Source of the DNA: Diadophis punctatus similis
Taxonomy: Eukaryota; Chordata; Lepidosauria; Squamata; Dipsadidae
Reading direction: 5' to 3'
NCBI GenBank assembly: GCA_023053685.1
Contig: JALIGW010000014.1
Location: 18,013,308 to 18,077,307, forward strand
DNA length: 64,000 nucleotides
In this document: positions 23,050 through 34,633 of the stretch, piece by piece
How positions within the stretch are numbered: position 1 is the first letter of the stretch
How the letters are laid out: each line of letters opens with the position of its first letter
Position numbers and translations under genes: made by a program
The notes under the pieces: model-generated
What the model saw: the letters and a program-made list of their open reading frames with translations, nothing else
The model's database searches: none
What the model was told of the DNA's origin: nothing

Positions 23050-24077
23050 CAAAGTAAATGCTCCGAGACTCTTCTTTGTATTGACCAGGTCAGTCTCTAT
23101 ACAACATTTGTAAAATTCATGGGCATCCCACTGACATTATTGGTCTTTGTTTTGTGAAGTGCTGCTCCTACCAGGCCTTTGAAAACTCCTCTGTTGCTAG
23201 CAGAGAAAGTGTTGCTGAAAGCTGTGGGGGTGGGTGGGGTGGGAGTACAGAATTTGTGCCTTTTCCCACCTTTTTTCCAGTCCTCAGCCTTTCCCTCAGA
23301 AGCAGTTACCTTATGGAGACTGGGAGATTTAAAATAAAAGTGATTAGGTATCTCTGAATAGAAATCAAGGGAATGCCAGAGACCAGACTAAACTAAAAGA
23401 TAGATAATAGATAATGTAGAAAAAGGGGGAAATGAGGTGGAAATTACAGGCAAATAGACAATAGGAAAAAGTTTAAATAGTAATTTATTCTCTTTCCAGG
23501 AGGAAATGCATTCCGTCTTCTCTTTGAAAACTTGTTCTAAATATATCTTAAAAGCAGAGCGGATTTGATTATTTTACCAGAAAAAAAGAAATGTAAAGAA
23601 AATGGTAACAAACTACAGAATCATATTGACTGGCAGCTTCAATCTGTTCTAAGGCTGCAATTTAATGCGCTGTCCAACCCTATTAATCTACGTTCTACAC
23701 GTTGCAATTATGTCAGAAGGGAGATAAATTTAGGATCCTTCTTAGTTTTTGTTCCAAAGCATCACTTTCCTGCCCCCACCCGCAAGACCTCCACAGTCCT
23801 TGTTAAGCTTGGGATAGCAGAAGTTCTGGTTTCCTCTTAAGACACAGAGGCTGGCTGGCTGGTGTCCTTGGCCTTTTTCTCCTGAGAAATACAAAATAAA
23901 GACTGAGTATAAATCAAACACACAACTAAGCTCTTCCCTTCTCAGCTGCTCATTGGATGAAAGGAGGAGGCGATGTTGATGGAGACTCCAGCAATGGCAT
24001 TACAGGCATCAGCATCTCCTCAGGTGTGCCAAGATGTCACCTTTGAAGCAACTCATGGCCTGCAGTTCCATTTGACA
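23050..24077. other. Unassigned DNA
   Basis: No supported gene. The forward frame at 23565-23840 has no recognisable domain. Confidence 0.4.
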
Positions 24078-24364
24078 CCAGTAATCCCTAGCGCCGCGTA
24101 ATGGAGTGAGCTCCTGTTACTTGTCCCAGCTTCTGCCAACCTAGCAGTTCGAAAGCATGTAAAAATGCAAGTAGAAAAATAGGGACCACCTTGGTGGGAA
24201 GGTAACAGGGTTCCGTGCACCTTCGGCGTTTAGTCATGCCGGCCACATGACCATGGAATCATCATCAGACAGCGCTGGCTCTTCGGCTTTGAAACGGAGA
24301 TGAGCACTGCCCCCTAGAGTCGGGAACGACTAGCATGTATATGCGAGGGGAACCTTTACCTTTA
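24078..24364 (+). mobile_element. Sauria-type SINE, 5'-truncated
   Basis: Begins at the B-box end (taatccctagcgccgcgtaa) and then shows ttacttgtcccagcttctgc, ggtgggaaggtaacag, agtcatgccggccacatgac, aaacggagatgagcac and gagtcgggaacgac. It ends aggggaacctttacctttaa. This layout matches the squamate Sauria SINE, whose 3' part resembles Bov-B LINEs. Confidence 0.85.
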
Positions 24365-24428
24365 ATCGTTCTCTTCTTTTGTTTAGTGGTCACATGATCA
24401 AAATTCAGATGACCAGATGTAACCTCCC

Positions 24429-24751
24429 TGTCGGAGTGAGAATTAATCTCACAGAGGCGATGTTTGATCTTTCTCCCGGAATTCAGACATTAGAAATAAA
24501 GCCGGAGTTTAAAGTCTAATTAAAATATTTATTTCGGTACAAAAACAATAAAATCTCATTGTTTACATCTCTGCTATAAAATGCGACTTCCTCAGTCAGA
24601 AGCCAAAGCAAGAAGGAAGGAATGGAGATTCAGGAATGCACACATGCGTGTGAAGAACATATCAATCACGTGCTCAGGAATGTACCATTATATCACATAG
24701 GGATGCAGCTCCCTGCATATGCATACAACTGACAATAATCACACCGTGACA
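24429..24751 (-). mobile_element. Solo LTR, family LTR-A, copy 3
   Basis: A 323-bp unit from TGTCGGAG to CCGTGACA with a perfect 5-bp TSD, ctccc (24424-24428 and 24752-24756). It is collinear with 12901 and reverse to 9026. Confidence 0.85.
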
Positions 24752-24756
24752 CTCCC

Positions 24757-24960
24757 TATCACAAGACCCATCCCGATGGCTCACACCTGACCCATCACAA
24801 GACCCTCACTTGACACACCCACACCTGAAACCCCGATAAACAGAAGAACACTGACATCCCCTGAACTGCGCTGAAGATGTTACGTAGCCTGGTAATGAAA
24901 CATTCGGAAACCAACCCACAAACTCGGAGAACAAACCTTCGCCCTCACAGGGATGAATGT
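24757..24960 (+). mobile_element. Possible Penelope-like 3' fragment
   Basis: The block ctgaagatgttacgtagcct, aatgaaacattcgg and ccaacccacaaactcgg resembles the tail of Penelope-like elements, where a gaagatg...gaaacgtt motif is common. Boundaries are not visible, so the call is tentative. Confidence 0.35.
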
Positions 24961-25413
24961 GCTGTTAGTTCGTGGCATCTTTTCTTTTACTCTACCCTGC
25001 CCCGTTTAGAGAACGAGCCTTTGATGCCATGCAGGGACACTGTTGGAGAAGCCATGACTGAGCGGGTATTAAATTAAAAAGAGTGAACCCTCATAATTAG
25101 GTAAGACTCAGATCACCCTCCGGCTGTACTGCTGGTCTTGCAGAAATGTGCTCGGCACAGCTCAGACCTTACCTTTTTCCTTTACTGGAAGTTAAGGACC
25201 CATAATGATTCTGGCAGGATGTCCTCAAGTTATGACCAGTCACTTAGTGACCATTCTAAGTGCTGACAGACCTACCTGTGGAATACTTACGACCCAGATT
25301 CAAAGTCCCAATTTCTCCCCCACCTCAGTTCACTCACGGGACCACACTTTGAGCATCTGGCTGCATTTACAACCATTTGTAATGTCTGGCAGTCACATGA
25401 CTGCATTTTAGTA

Positions 25414-25480
25414 CAGGGGGGTGGACTAGAAGACCTCCAAGGTCCCTTCCAGCCTTACGAGGCTACGATTCTATGTTCAG
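25414..25480 (+). mobile_element. CR1 extreme 3' end
   Basis: Only the last part is kept: gggtggactagaagacctcc, aaggtcccttccagc and the end gattctatg. Confidence 0.75.
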
Positions 25481-26440
25481 CCTAATAAGATGAGCATCTG
25501 CTTCTTGAGGAGTTCATTTGTGTGTTACGATTACATCTCAGGCTCTCCTGACTTTCAATTATATTTTGGTACATTGAGTTAGAGTCCTTGTGCTCTCTTG
25601 CCTCTTTCGCTTCTCAAAGCAAGGAACCAATTTGCTAAAATTTTATTTTAAACAGGCTTACCTCCCGTTGCTCCTGCTAAATTTGCACCTAGGTGGGATT
25701 ATACTTGCATATGCCAAATAAATGGCTTCCTTAATGCATCTTTAAAAAATCAACCTAAAACATAGCTACAAATGCTTAACACCTATGGTGCTATTGACAG
25801 TTTTTAGGTTTTATTCTGAGATTTAAAAAAAGCACTTTCCTTGTGTCTGCCTTAATCTTTCTTTTCTTTCTTCTTTGCAGAACGATAAAAGAGATGAACG
25901 CAAAGTATTATTAATATTAACATTATTATTATGTAATTTCTTATTTCTGAATTAATTCCTTGGGCATTCAAACTTAAATAAAAATTAATACAGTGTCTTT
26001 AAAATATGCTAAATAAATTTCCTTCCATTTTTCACCCCGAGGCATTCTTGCAGTCATGAATCGATAACATTCTAGATTTCCCCCTAGAGATTCTGAAATT
26101 ATAATACAAATGTGGAATTTGAGGACTTAGTTGTTGCTAATTTATTTATTTATTCATCCAATATATTTACACATCAGCCATTCTGGATTAGCAACCCATC
26201 GTTTTTCATTTAGTGTTATATGTGAAGTAGACCACAGTGGCTTAGTCAACAAACCTCAGTTAAAGGAAGCTACGTTATAGCACAAGGCATAAACGTTAAA
26301 TGTATAAAGTCAATTTAGAGTGGGGGGGAGGGGGAGGGATATTGGGAATCTTTAAGAAAGAAGTCCAAATTCAGAAGTGCCAATATCGTAATGCTGGTGT
26401 ATCAATCATTGGACCTCAAAAATGCAACAGGGAGCACCAG
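25481..26440. other. Unassigned AT-rich DNA
   Basis: No gene. Several short ATT-rich patches (25900-26010). Nothing else recognised. Confidence 0.4.
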
Positions 26441-26447
26441 CATGATC

Positions 26448-26448
<1 letters not shown>

Positions 26449-26511
<63 letters not shown>
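26449..26511. repeat. (GT)n microsatellite
   Basis: About 30 perfect GT units. It directly abuts the 5' end of a CR1 fragment, and open frames through it (CVCV repeats) are artefacts. Confidence 0.95.
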
Positions 26512-26512
<1 letters not shown>

Positions 26513-26904
26513 TGTTGAGACTCTGGAAAGAATGCAGAGAAGAGCAACAAAGATGACTAGGGGACTGGAGGCTACAACATAAAACAGAATAGCTGCAGGA
26601 ATTGGGTGTGTCTAGTCCAATGGAAAGAAGGACCGGGGTGACATGACAGCAGTGTTTCTATATTTAAGGGACTGCCCTAAAATGGGGGGGGGGGCAATGT
26701 ATTCTCCAAAGCCCCTGAGGGCAGGACAAGAAGCAATGGATGGAAACTGATCAAGGAGAGAAGCAACCTGGAATTAAGGAGAAACTTCCTAACAGAACAA
26801 TTAATCATGGAAGGGCTTGCCTCCAGAAGTTGTGGGTGCTCCGACACTGGAGGTTTTTAAGAAGGACTTGGACAGCCATTTGTCTGGAATAGTATAGGGT
26901 GGTG
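26512..26904 (+). mobile_element. CR1 3' fragment (first part)
   Basis: Begins gatgttgagactctgg and carries the ORF2 end with stop and frameshift lesions, up to gtatagggtg. The 3' UTR continues at 27140-27211 (gggtctcctgcttgagcagg) after a MITE. Confidence 0.85.
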
Positions 26905-27139
26905 CAGTGGTGAGATCCAATTTTTTTTACTACCCGTTCTGTGGGCGTGGCTTGGTGGGCGTGGTGTGGCTTGGTGGGCGTGGCTTGGTGGACATGGCAG
27001 GGGAAGGATACTGCAAAATCTCCTTTCCCTCCCCACTCTGGGGCCAGCAAGAGGTGGTATTTGCTGGTTCTCTGAACAACTCAAAATTTCCGCTACCAGT
27101 TCTCCAGAAGTTGTCAGAACCTGCTGGATTTCACCCCTG
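26905..27139. mobile_element. hAT-type MITE, CAG-GGTG family
   Basis: From cagtggtgagatccaa to ggatttcacccctg. It has directly repeated gtgggcgtggcttg units and a right subterminal ctaccagttctcc. The TSD is not clean (gggtggtg versus gtagggtc), perhaps because the left flank was edited. Confidence 0.7.
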
Positions 27140-27419
27140 GTAGGGTCTCCTGCTTGAGCAGGGGGTTGGACTAGAAGACCTCGAAGGTGCCTTCCAACTC
27201 TGTTATTCTGTTAACATTTATCAGTCGTGGGAAAAGTGGGGGTCTTTGGGAATTTTGAGAGTGTGTGGTGGGTCTGCTCCCAAAATAGCCACAATGGTGG
27301 GTTGGCTAATTGCAAAGTCCCCCCTTCCCAGAGGCTTCCTCTGTCCTTTGGGGACCTTGATGGGGTCCAGACATATTAGTGCAAATTGGTAAACGGGTAG
27401 TACTTGATGTAGGATGACA

Positions 27420-27766
27420 CTTGGGACCAGAATTGCCACTGCTAAGAAAAAGTTGTTATTATAAGTGGCCACACCCATTTTATGATCTTTTCTGCCACAG
27501 TTGTTAAGCAAATCATTGCAATTGTTAAACGAATCGTGCGGGCATTAAGTGAATCCAGTGTCCTCCATTGACTTGGCTTGTCTGAAGTTGGCTGGGAAAG
27601 TCTCAAGTGGTGATCATGTGATCCCAGGATGCTGCCACCGTCGTAAATACACGCTGGTTGTCAAGGGTTGTTGTAAGTGTGGGCAACGGCCATGTCACTT
27701 TTTCCAGGGCCATTGTAACTTCAAAACAGTCACGAAACGAATGGTTGTAAGTTGAGGACTAACTGT
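27420..27766 (+). mobile_element. TA-flanked MITE, left end missing
   Basis: Interior motifs (cccattttatgatc, ctgccacagttgttaag) lead to the right end gttgaggactaactg followed by TA. Confidence 0.7.
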
Positions 27767-27789
27767 ATTTTGCTTTGCAGAATGCTTTA

Positions 27790-28184
27790 CAGGTAGTCCT
27801 CGAATTATGACCACAATTGACCCCAAAATTTATATTGTTAAGTGAGACATTTGTTAAGTGAGTTTTGCCCCATTTTATGACCTTTCTAGCCACAGTTGTT
27901 AAGTGAAGCACTGCAGTTGTTAAATTAGTAACATGGCTGTTAAGTGAATCTGGTTTCCCATTGACTTTGCTTGTTGGAAGGTCGCAAAACGTGATCACAT
28001 GACCCTGGGACACTGCAACCGTTGTAAGTGTGCGTCAGTTGTCAAGCATCCGAATGTAAATCAGGTGATCATGGGGATGCTGCAGCGGTCATAAGTGTGA
28101 AAAGTGGCCATAAGTCACTTTTTTCACTGCTGTTGTAACTTTGAATGGTCACTAAATGAACTGTTGTAAGTTGAGGACTACCTG
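27790..28184 (+). mobile_element. TA-flanked MITE (full copy)
   Basis: Complete from caggtagtcctcgaattatg to gttgaggactacctg with TA flanks. Only 24 bp separate it from the preceding copy in the same orientation, so two copies lie nearly in tandem. Confidence 0.85.
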
Positions 28185-28424
28185 TACTGATTTCTTAAAT
28201 AACATTTTAACTAAAAACACAACAGGGGAAGGTTTGTGGTGTTTATGGGTTCTTGTGTTGTCGTTGGAGGGCCAGTTAGATGTAAGAGGGGAGAGGTGGT
28301 CCTTCAAACAGGCTGACCCCAAGCCATGTAAGGCTCTTCAGGTGATAACAACACCTTGAATGATGGGATCCCATACTCTCTTGTCTACAATTTCTACTTA
28401 AAGGGCATTCAGCGTAACACATTG

Positions 28425-28669
28425 TGATAGCAATAGCAATAGCAATAGCACTTTTTCTTATATACCGCTTCATAGTGCTTTACAGCCCTCTCTAAGCGGT
28501 TTACAGAGTTCAGCATATTGCCCCCAACAATCTGGGTCCTCATTTTACCGACCTCGGAAGGATGGAAGGCTGAGTCAACCTTGAGCCTAGTGAGATTTCA
28601 ACAGCTGAACTGTTGAACTAGCAGTCAGCCTGCAATGGCTGCATTTAGCCACTGCACCTCTTCAGCTCG
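28425..28669 (-). mobile_element. tRNA-derived SINE
   Basis: Reverse copy with an expanded terminal atagcaatagcaatagc tract and the head at ccactgcacctcttcagc. Confidence 0.85.
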
Positions 28670-28776
28670 TGATGGATGTTGAAGACATAAATTGTTTGCT
28701 TCTACTTCTCCTGGAATCAGCCATTCCCCAATTATGAGATTTAGGTTGACTTTTAGGTGAGCTTTTAATCCTAGAC

Positions 28777-29212
28777 CAGTGATGGCGAACCTATGGCACG
28801 GGTGCCACAGGTGGCATGCGGAGCCATATCTGCCGGCACGCGAGCCGTTGCCTAGCTCAGCTCCAGGACGCATGTGCGCGCTGGCCAGCTGATTTTTGGC
28901 TCGCACAGAAGCTCTGGGAGGGTGTTTTCGGCTTTTGGAGGGCCTCCGGGGGTACGAGGGAGGGTGCTTTTGCCCTCCCCAGGCTCCAGGGAAGCCTCTG
29001 GAGCCTGGGGAGGGCGAAAAATGGGCATACCGGGCCCACCAGAAGTTGGGAAATAGGCCATTTCCGGCCTCCAGAGGGCCTCCGGGGTGTGTGGGGGAGG
29101 CCATTTTCGCCCTCCCCAGGCATTGAATTATGGGTGTGGGCACTCGCACATGTGCGATAGCACCCACGCACGTACTTTTGGCACCCGAGGGAAAAAAGGT
29201 TCACCATCACTG
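28777..29212 (-). mobile_element. hAT-type element, GATGGCGAACC family, copy 2
   Basis: TIRs are cagtgatggcgaaccta and ggttcaccatcactg, with perfect TSD tcctagac (28769-28776 and 29213-29220). The gcacccgag end is on the right, so it is reverse to the copies at 2725 and 47121. The interior repeats a gccctcccc(a)ggctcc motif on both strands. No transposase. Confidence 0.9.
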
Positions 29213-29220
29213 TCCTAGAC

Positions 29221-29614
29221 TATAGATATACCAACACTAATTAATGTGACATCTTCCAGACAATTCCCTCACAGGGCAAGGTCTATATCAACAGCTTCTC
29301 ATTCGATTGCCAGGACAAAATGCATGGAATGAAATGTTGTAGATAAAATAGTTTTGGGTTTTGTTAAAAAAAAGGAATCCACAAGTCCAAGAGGCCTTGT
29401 AAAGCTAAGCACAAAATGAGAATTTCAATGTAATTCATTGTTGGGCTTACTGAACAGCTCCTAATAGCAGTTGGCTAGAAACGCCTTTCTAGAAATGTCA
29501 GTCGATCGATCTCACAATAACAGATCAATAATCACTAACAGTAGTTTGTTGGGGAATTTGCTAACAAGGAGTGGAATGAGCATGACATGCCAAGCATGAT
29601 AAGAGGGCATTTTA
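29221..29614. other. Unassigned DNA
   Basis: Nothing recognised. Confidence 0.4.
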
Positions 29615-29915
29615 TTATTTTTATTTATTGTATTTATTTATTGTATTTATTGTATTTATTGTATTTATTTATTTATTTGTTTGTTTGTTTGTTTGTTTAT
29701 TGTTATTATTTTATTATCTACAGTTGACCCCACCCCATTCCTAAGAGGTCTGTAAGGGGCGTGCATAAGTGCACCATCGTGCCTAATGTCCCTGTCCTAC
29801 TATCCTATTGTCCAAATTTACCTATACCTACTTTGCTTTTGTTTATGTTTATACCATACCTGTTATCTTGTACACGTTTTGACAAATAAAATAAATAAAT
29901 AAAAAATAAAAAAAT
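29615..29915 (+). mobile_element. Microsatellite-flanked LINE-like 3' end
   Basis: A TTTA/TTTG-rich tract (to 29700) is followed by gaggtctgtaaggggcgtgc, ataagtgcaccatcgtgcct and a terminal gttttgacaaataaaata (AAAT)n tail. The tail layout suggests a LINE 3' UTR of a family I cannot name. Confidence 0.5.
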
Positions 29916-29984
29916 TATTAACATACCCCATGGATTGTGGTGTTCTCCAACTAAAGGAAGAGCTGTGATGGAATATAGTGAGGA

Positions 29985-30116
29985 AGTCTATGGAGATTCA
30001 CAGTCATCCAGACCCTGGTTGTCCCAAAGGTGCTTTTTTGCAAAAGGCAACTGGACTTTCTTGGTCTTTTTCATTTGAAGATGTTTCGCTTCTGATTCAA
30101 GAAGCTTCTTCTGGGT
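29985..30116. mobile_element. Family F inverted-repeat element, left arm
   Basis: Contains atggagattcacagtcatcc, tggttgtcccaaaggtgc, caaaaggcaactggac, gaagatgtttcgcttctg and caagaagcttcttc. Confidence 0.65.
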
Positions 30117-30224
30117 CTATCACAACACGATAGCTTATGCTGCAAGTCTTAATATTGTAATAACACATTAGGGGCCACTTGTTTGATCGTAGTGTCTGCC
30201 ATAGGATGTGCCCACTGATTTGAC

Positions 30225-30330
30225 CTTGCATGGTTGGGGTGCTCCAGGTTCCTTCAATCAAGCAATGCCATCTCCCGGGACCTCGGAAATGCACCTTCTC
30301 CATATCAATGCTTGCCTCAGGAAGGAGGCT
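30225..30330 (+). mobile_element. Diverged L2-like ORF2 fragment
   Basis: The order ggtgctccaggttccttcaa, caagcaatgcc, gggacctcgg, accttctcc parallels the L2 C-terminal segment at 32930. It is heavily diverged. Confidence 0.4.
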
Positions 30331-30448
30331 CCCCTTGAGACCTGAATGTCCCCCACTCCAGTTGGCTTTGGGGCAGGAAAGAGGTGGATCCGCAGGAGGG
30401 AAGAGGAGCATTCCAAAGGAGTAAGAGGCAGCTCAGCCCAGATCTTAA

Positions 30449-30800
30449 GGGTGAGAGAAAGGGGGTGAAGACAACCCCTACCTAATAGTTCCCAGAATAT
30501 ATTGTAGATGCAGATAGTGGAGTCCTCTGTCTGTCAGACCCAAAACCACGAATGATACATGATGATTCTTCCAGGCTGAGTTATTCATTGTTTTCATATG
30601 TATAGACCAAATCCTTGGCAGACTGAGGACTCTACTTTCTGCATCTACAATATACTCTGGGAACTGTTAGCGAGGGGCTGTCTTCACCCTCTTTCTCTCA
30701 CACATGGTCTCTGGGTTGAGTTGCCTCTTTCTCCTCTGGACTCAATCCCCTCCCTCCTGAGAATCCCCCTCCTCACCACATTCCATCACATCACTTTCAC
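30449..30800 (+). mobile_element. LTR-C family piece with an inverted copy of itself
   Basis: The right part (30613-30703) reads gcagactgaggactctac, tgcatctacaatatactctg, ggaactgttag and ctgtcttcaccctcttt. The left part (30449-30538) is its reverse complement with a few changes. The sequence after the right arm (gagttgcctctttctcctct) matches 60105, so the right arm is the element in place and the left arm is the extra copy. Confidence 0.6.
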
Positions 30801-31079
30801 CAAGCAGGGTCCGGGATGGCACAGTGATAATGGATGAGCTATTAGCAGATCTAGCGTGATGTGATTTAAAAACACCTGGGTTCCAATTCTGACCTCAAAG
30901 GGTGTCAAGTCTAACTCCACAGTTGATTTCCCTTATTTTTGTTAGAAGCTTCTTGGTTTAAAAATGGCCCATTAAGGCCGATGGCCAAATGTCTTTGGAA
31001 GTTCATCCATTTCCCACTCCCCTTCCTAGTTTGTAAACTATTGCCATTTAGATGCATTTATGCCTGTTTGGATAGAGAT

Positions 31080-33302
31080 AAACTGTCTTATATAACGCAG
31101 CATCAGCGGCATTAGACCAGATTGCGCCTAAGCGACCTCTCCGCGGCAATGGATCCCGTAAAGCTCCCTGGTTCACCGAGGAGCTCTGGGAGATGAAACG
31201 CCAAAAGAGACGTCTAGAGCGCCGCTGGAGAGCCAGCAAAACCGAGTCTGATCGAACACTATTAAGAACCTACATCAAGTCTTATTTAGTGGCGATAAGG
31301 GCGGCAAAACGATCTCATTTTTCCGCTCTTATTGCGTCCGCAGATTCTCGCCCAGCTGCCTTGTTTAGGGCTCCCTCCTTGCTAAAGGGGGGAGCGAGGA
31401 ACACTTGCAAGGTAGAGCTGAGGAATTCGCGCAGTTTCTGTTGGATAAAGTCGCTCAGATCCGGTCAAACCTGGACTCCAGCTGGGCAGAGTCCATTGAG
31501 ATGACAGGGGCAAGTCTTAGTCCACCGTTGTGGGAGGAGTTTGGGCCTGTTTCTCCAAAAGACGTGGACAAAGCCGTGGGTGCGATGGGTGCCTCCACCT
31601 GTTTATTGGACCCGTGTCCCTCCTGGCTGGTTTCCGCCAGCAGGGAGGTGGCACGAGGCTGGATCCAGGCGGTGGTCATCGCTTCTTTGACGGAGGGATC
31701 TGTACCGCAGCCATTAAAAGTTGCGGTGGTTAGACCCCTCCTGAAGAAGCCTTCCCTGGACCCAGCGGATTTGAAGAACTTTCGTCCGGTCTCCAACTTA
31801 CCTTTTTTAGGGAAAGTTGTTGAGAAGGTGGTGGCTACTCAGCTTCTGCGACTATTGGAGGAAACGGATCATCTAGATTCCTATCAGTCGGGTTTCAGGC
31901 GCGGCTTCAGTACAGAAACTGCCTTGGTCGCACTGATGGATGATCTCTGGCGAGCCCGGGATGGGGGAAACTCCTCCATCCTGGTGCTACTTGACCTCTC
32001 AGCGGCTTTCGATACCATCGACCATGGTATCCTTCTGCATCAGCTCGGTGAGTTGGGAGTGGGAGGCACCGTTTTACGGTGGTTCTCCTCTTATCTCACC
32101 GATAGGATGCAGTCGGTGTTAACAGGAGGGCAGAGATCGTCCCCTAGGCCCCTGTTATGCGGGGTGCCTCAGGGTTCGGTTCTCTCGCCCATCCTGTTCA
32201 ACATCTACATGAAACCGTTGGGGGAGATCATTCGGAGACATGGGGTGAGTTTTCATCAGTACGCTGACGACACCCAGCTGTACATTACCACCCCGTCTCA
32301 ATTCAGTGAGGCAGCTGATGTAATGTGCCGATGCCTGGACGACGTTAGGACCTGGATGGGGAGAAACAGACTCAGACTCAACCCCGACAAGACTGAGTGG
32401 CTTTGGATACTGCCTCCTAAGGACCAAGACAACGGTCCCTCCTTGGTTCTAGAGGGAGTGAAATTAACCCCCTCGGAACAGGTCCGCAATTTGGGGGTCC
32501 TCCTAGACCCACAGCTAAAATTAGAGAAACACCTTACAGCTGTGGCTAGGGGGGCCTATGCACAGGTTCGCCTGGTGCACCAATTGCGGCCATACTTGGA
32601 GAAGGAGGCTTTACTCACGGTCACTCATGCCCTTGTCACCTCTCAATTGGACTACTGCAATGCGCTCTACATGGGGCTACCCTTGAAGAGTATTCGGAGA
32701 CTTCAGTTGATGCAAAATGCGGCTGCGCGTGCCATGGTGGGTGTGCCAAGGTACACCCACGTTACACCTATACTCCGCCAGCTGCATTGGTTGCCCATCG
32801 GTCTCCGGGTACAATTCAAGGTGTTGATCACCATCTTTAAAGCCCTACATGGCCTAGGACCAGGTTACCTTCGGGACCGCATTCTGCCTCACACTTCCCT
32901 CCGACCGGTTAGGGCCCACAGAGTGGGCCTCCTCCAGGTCCCGTCAGCCAAACAATGCCGGCTGGCGGGGCCTAGGGGGAGGGCCTTCTCTGTGGGGGGG
33001 CCCCGTGCTCTGGAACCAACTTCCCCCAGAGACCCGAACCATCCCCACCCTGCTGGCCTTCCGAAAAGCCGTTAAGACATGGCTCTTCCTGCAGGCAGGG
33101 GGGAATGAATAAATCCATCTGAATTTCCCCCCTCGGTATGGCTGATTGTGAACATTTTTTTAATTTTTTGTATATTTTTATTGTTGTTTTTAAATTACTG
33201 CTTATTATTAATGTTCTCCTAAAACTGATGTACGCCGCCCTGAGTCCCTCGGGAGTAGGGCGGCATAGAAGAACAAATAATAAATAAATAAATAAAATAA
33301 AT
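31080..33302 (+). mobile_element. L2-clade LINE, 5'-truncated, about 2.2 kb
   Basis: This is the largest transposon remnant. It starts within the linker between endonuclease and reverse transcriptase, contains nearly the whole reverse transcriptase and C-terminal region, and has a 3' UTR of about 200 bp. The tail is tacgccgccctgagtccctc...gagtagggcggcatag with (AAT/AAAT)n. Its short tails and truncated relatives are scattered at 3.2, 8.4, 18.6, 20.2, 38.35, 42.2 and 54 kb. Confidence 0.9.
31088..33105 (+). pseudogene. L2 LINE ORF2: reverse transcriptase with two frameshifts
   Basis: The enzyme would prime reverse transcription at a nicked target. Segment one (31088-31380) reads LRGNGSRKAPWFTEELWEMK and RRLERRWRASKTESDRTLLR, the post-endonuclease linker. 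A frameshift near 31385 moves to the long frame (31405-33075, 556 codons). Palm motifs are VRPLLKKPSLDP, NFRPVSNLPFLGKVVEKV, SGFRRGFSTETALVAL, LDLSAAFDTIDHGILL, GVPQGSVLSPILFNIYM and the catalytic box Y286-A287-D288-D289 (from 32260). The post-palm region is LDYCNALYMGLPLKSIRRLQ, QNAAARAMVGVPRYTHVTPI. An inserted base in the G/C run near 33000 ruins the last 30 codons. The ATG at 31405 is an artefact, not a real start. The endonuclease is missing. Confidence 0.92.
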
Positions 33303-34508
33303 TATATGTTCTCTACAGAACAGACATTGGTTGGGACATTGGTAAGAATTCCACAGCGTCTTATGCTAATTTCCAGGGATCTCCTTGGCAGTCACAGATG
33401 TCAAGATGATAGTCACAACCACACTATCAAAGCCTTTTTACACACATCATGGTTTGTGTGATTGCAGCTGCTGTCCTGATGTTTTTACCTCCTCTGCTGA
33501 CCGAAATGGGACAACTGGCCACAGCCAACTTGCCATGGCCCAGCTCAGCATGGCTGACTCACCACGAGCCAACTCAACTGCGGGACAATTCAACCATTTA
33601 ATTATTTAAAATAATTTTAAACATATATTGATTTTTGTCATTTCATTCTGTCCCTCCTTTGGCATCCTTTCTTTAATGATTCTATTCCATCATTTTTTCA
33701 ATATTAGTGTAATTCTTGTCCCACAGTCAGTTAGCCGTGGCGAGTTGTCCTAGACCCTCTGCTGACTCCCTGGTAGCTTCTGCTTCAAACAGTCTCCAGA
33801 TTTCAGATACCCTTTTGTTTCTGCCTATGTTCTCCCGTCATTCCAAAAGGCCCTGCCAGAAGTTCCAGCTTCTAAATTAGAAGTTCTAAATCAAACCATT
33901 GAAAAGAAGCTGCTCATTATGCTATGCTTCCACCTTCCAAACCATTTTGGCAAGCTGGGGAAGTGTAATTGTGAACGTCCTCGGGCCAGCTTTCTCTGCG
34001 GGGAACCGCCAAAGGAGTGAAGACAGGTGGGAAGGAGTGGTAGGTCTAACAGAGCTTGAAGGCACCAATTTCAGGAAAGTTGCATCTATCACTTGGGGAA
34101 ATTATTTCAGATTTCGTTGTAATGCTATGTCCTTGAAGGTGTGTTTGGAAAATAAGAGCCGGCCATCAATTTATTAATGAATGGAGCGACAGAACAAAAA
34201 TATATTTTTGTTTATAATAGAGGCTTCCAAGTTCATAGCTGTCACTGTTCCCTCCTCCTGTGTCAGTAGGTCTGATAGAAATAAGTGCCTTGCAGGGTTG
34301 CACAAAGAAGGCTGGTTGGTGTTACTCTTTATCCGGTCTTTATCAGCAGCCAGTGAGATGCCTCGAGGAGATCCTGCCCCAGATATCTTGTTTTGCAGGA
34401 CGTTATCACCGTTTTCAGATGCTAGATGGTAAACTAATCTCTTGCCAAGTTTGGGCTGTGCTGGGAGCAAGGAGACAGAGTGAGACTCCAAGGTGATGCA
34501 GAATAACA
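33303..34508. other. Unassigned DNA
   Basis: No gene or repeat boundaries recognised. A GC-moderate stretch at 33480-33600 and an AT-rich one at 33600-33720. Confidence 0.45.
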
Positions 34509-34516
34509 TCCTAGAC

Positions 34517-34633
34517 CAGAGGGCTTCAAACTTGGCAACTTTAAGACTTGTGGACTTCAACTCCCAGAATTCTCCCAGAGTTCTCGGAGCTGAAGTCCAC
34601 AAGTCTTAAAGTTGCCAAGTTTGAGGACCTCTG
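34517..34633. mobile_element. Palindromic hAT-like MITE with perfect 8-bp TSD
   Basis: From cagagggcttcaaacttgg to caagtttgaggacctctg, flanked by tcctagac on both sides (34509-34516, 34634-34641). The identical octamer tcctagac also flanks the unrelated hAT element at 28777. Confidence 0.9.

Noticed and set aside
26300..26582. Cys-Val repeat frames
   Set aside because: Produced by the (GT)n microsatellite.
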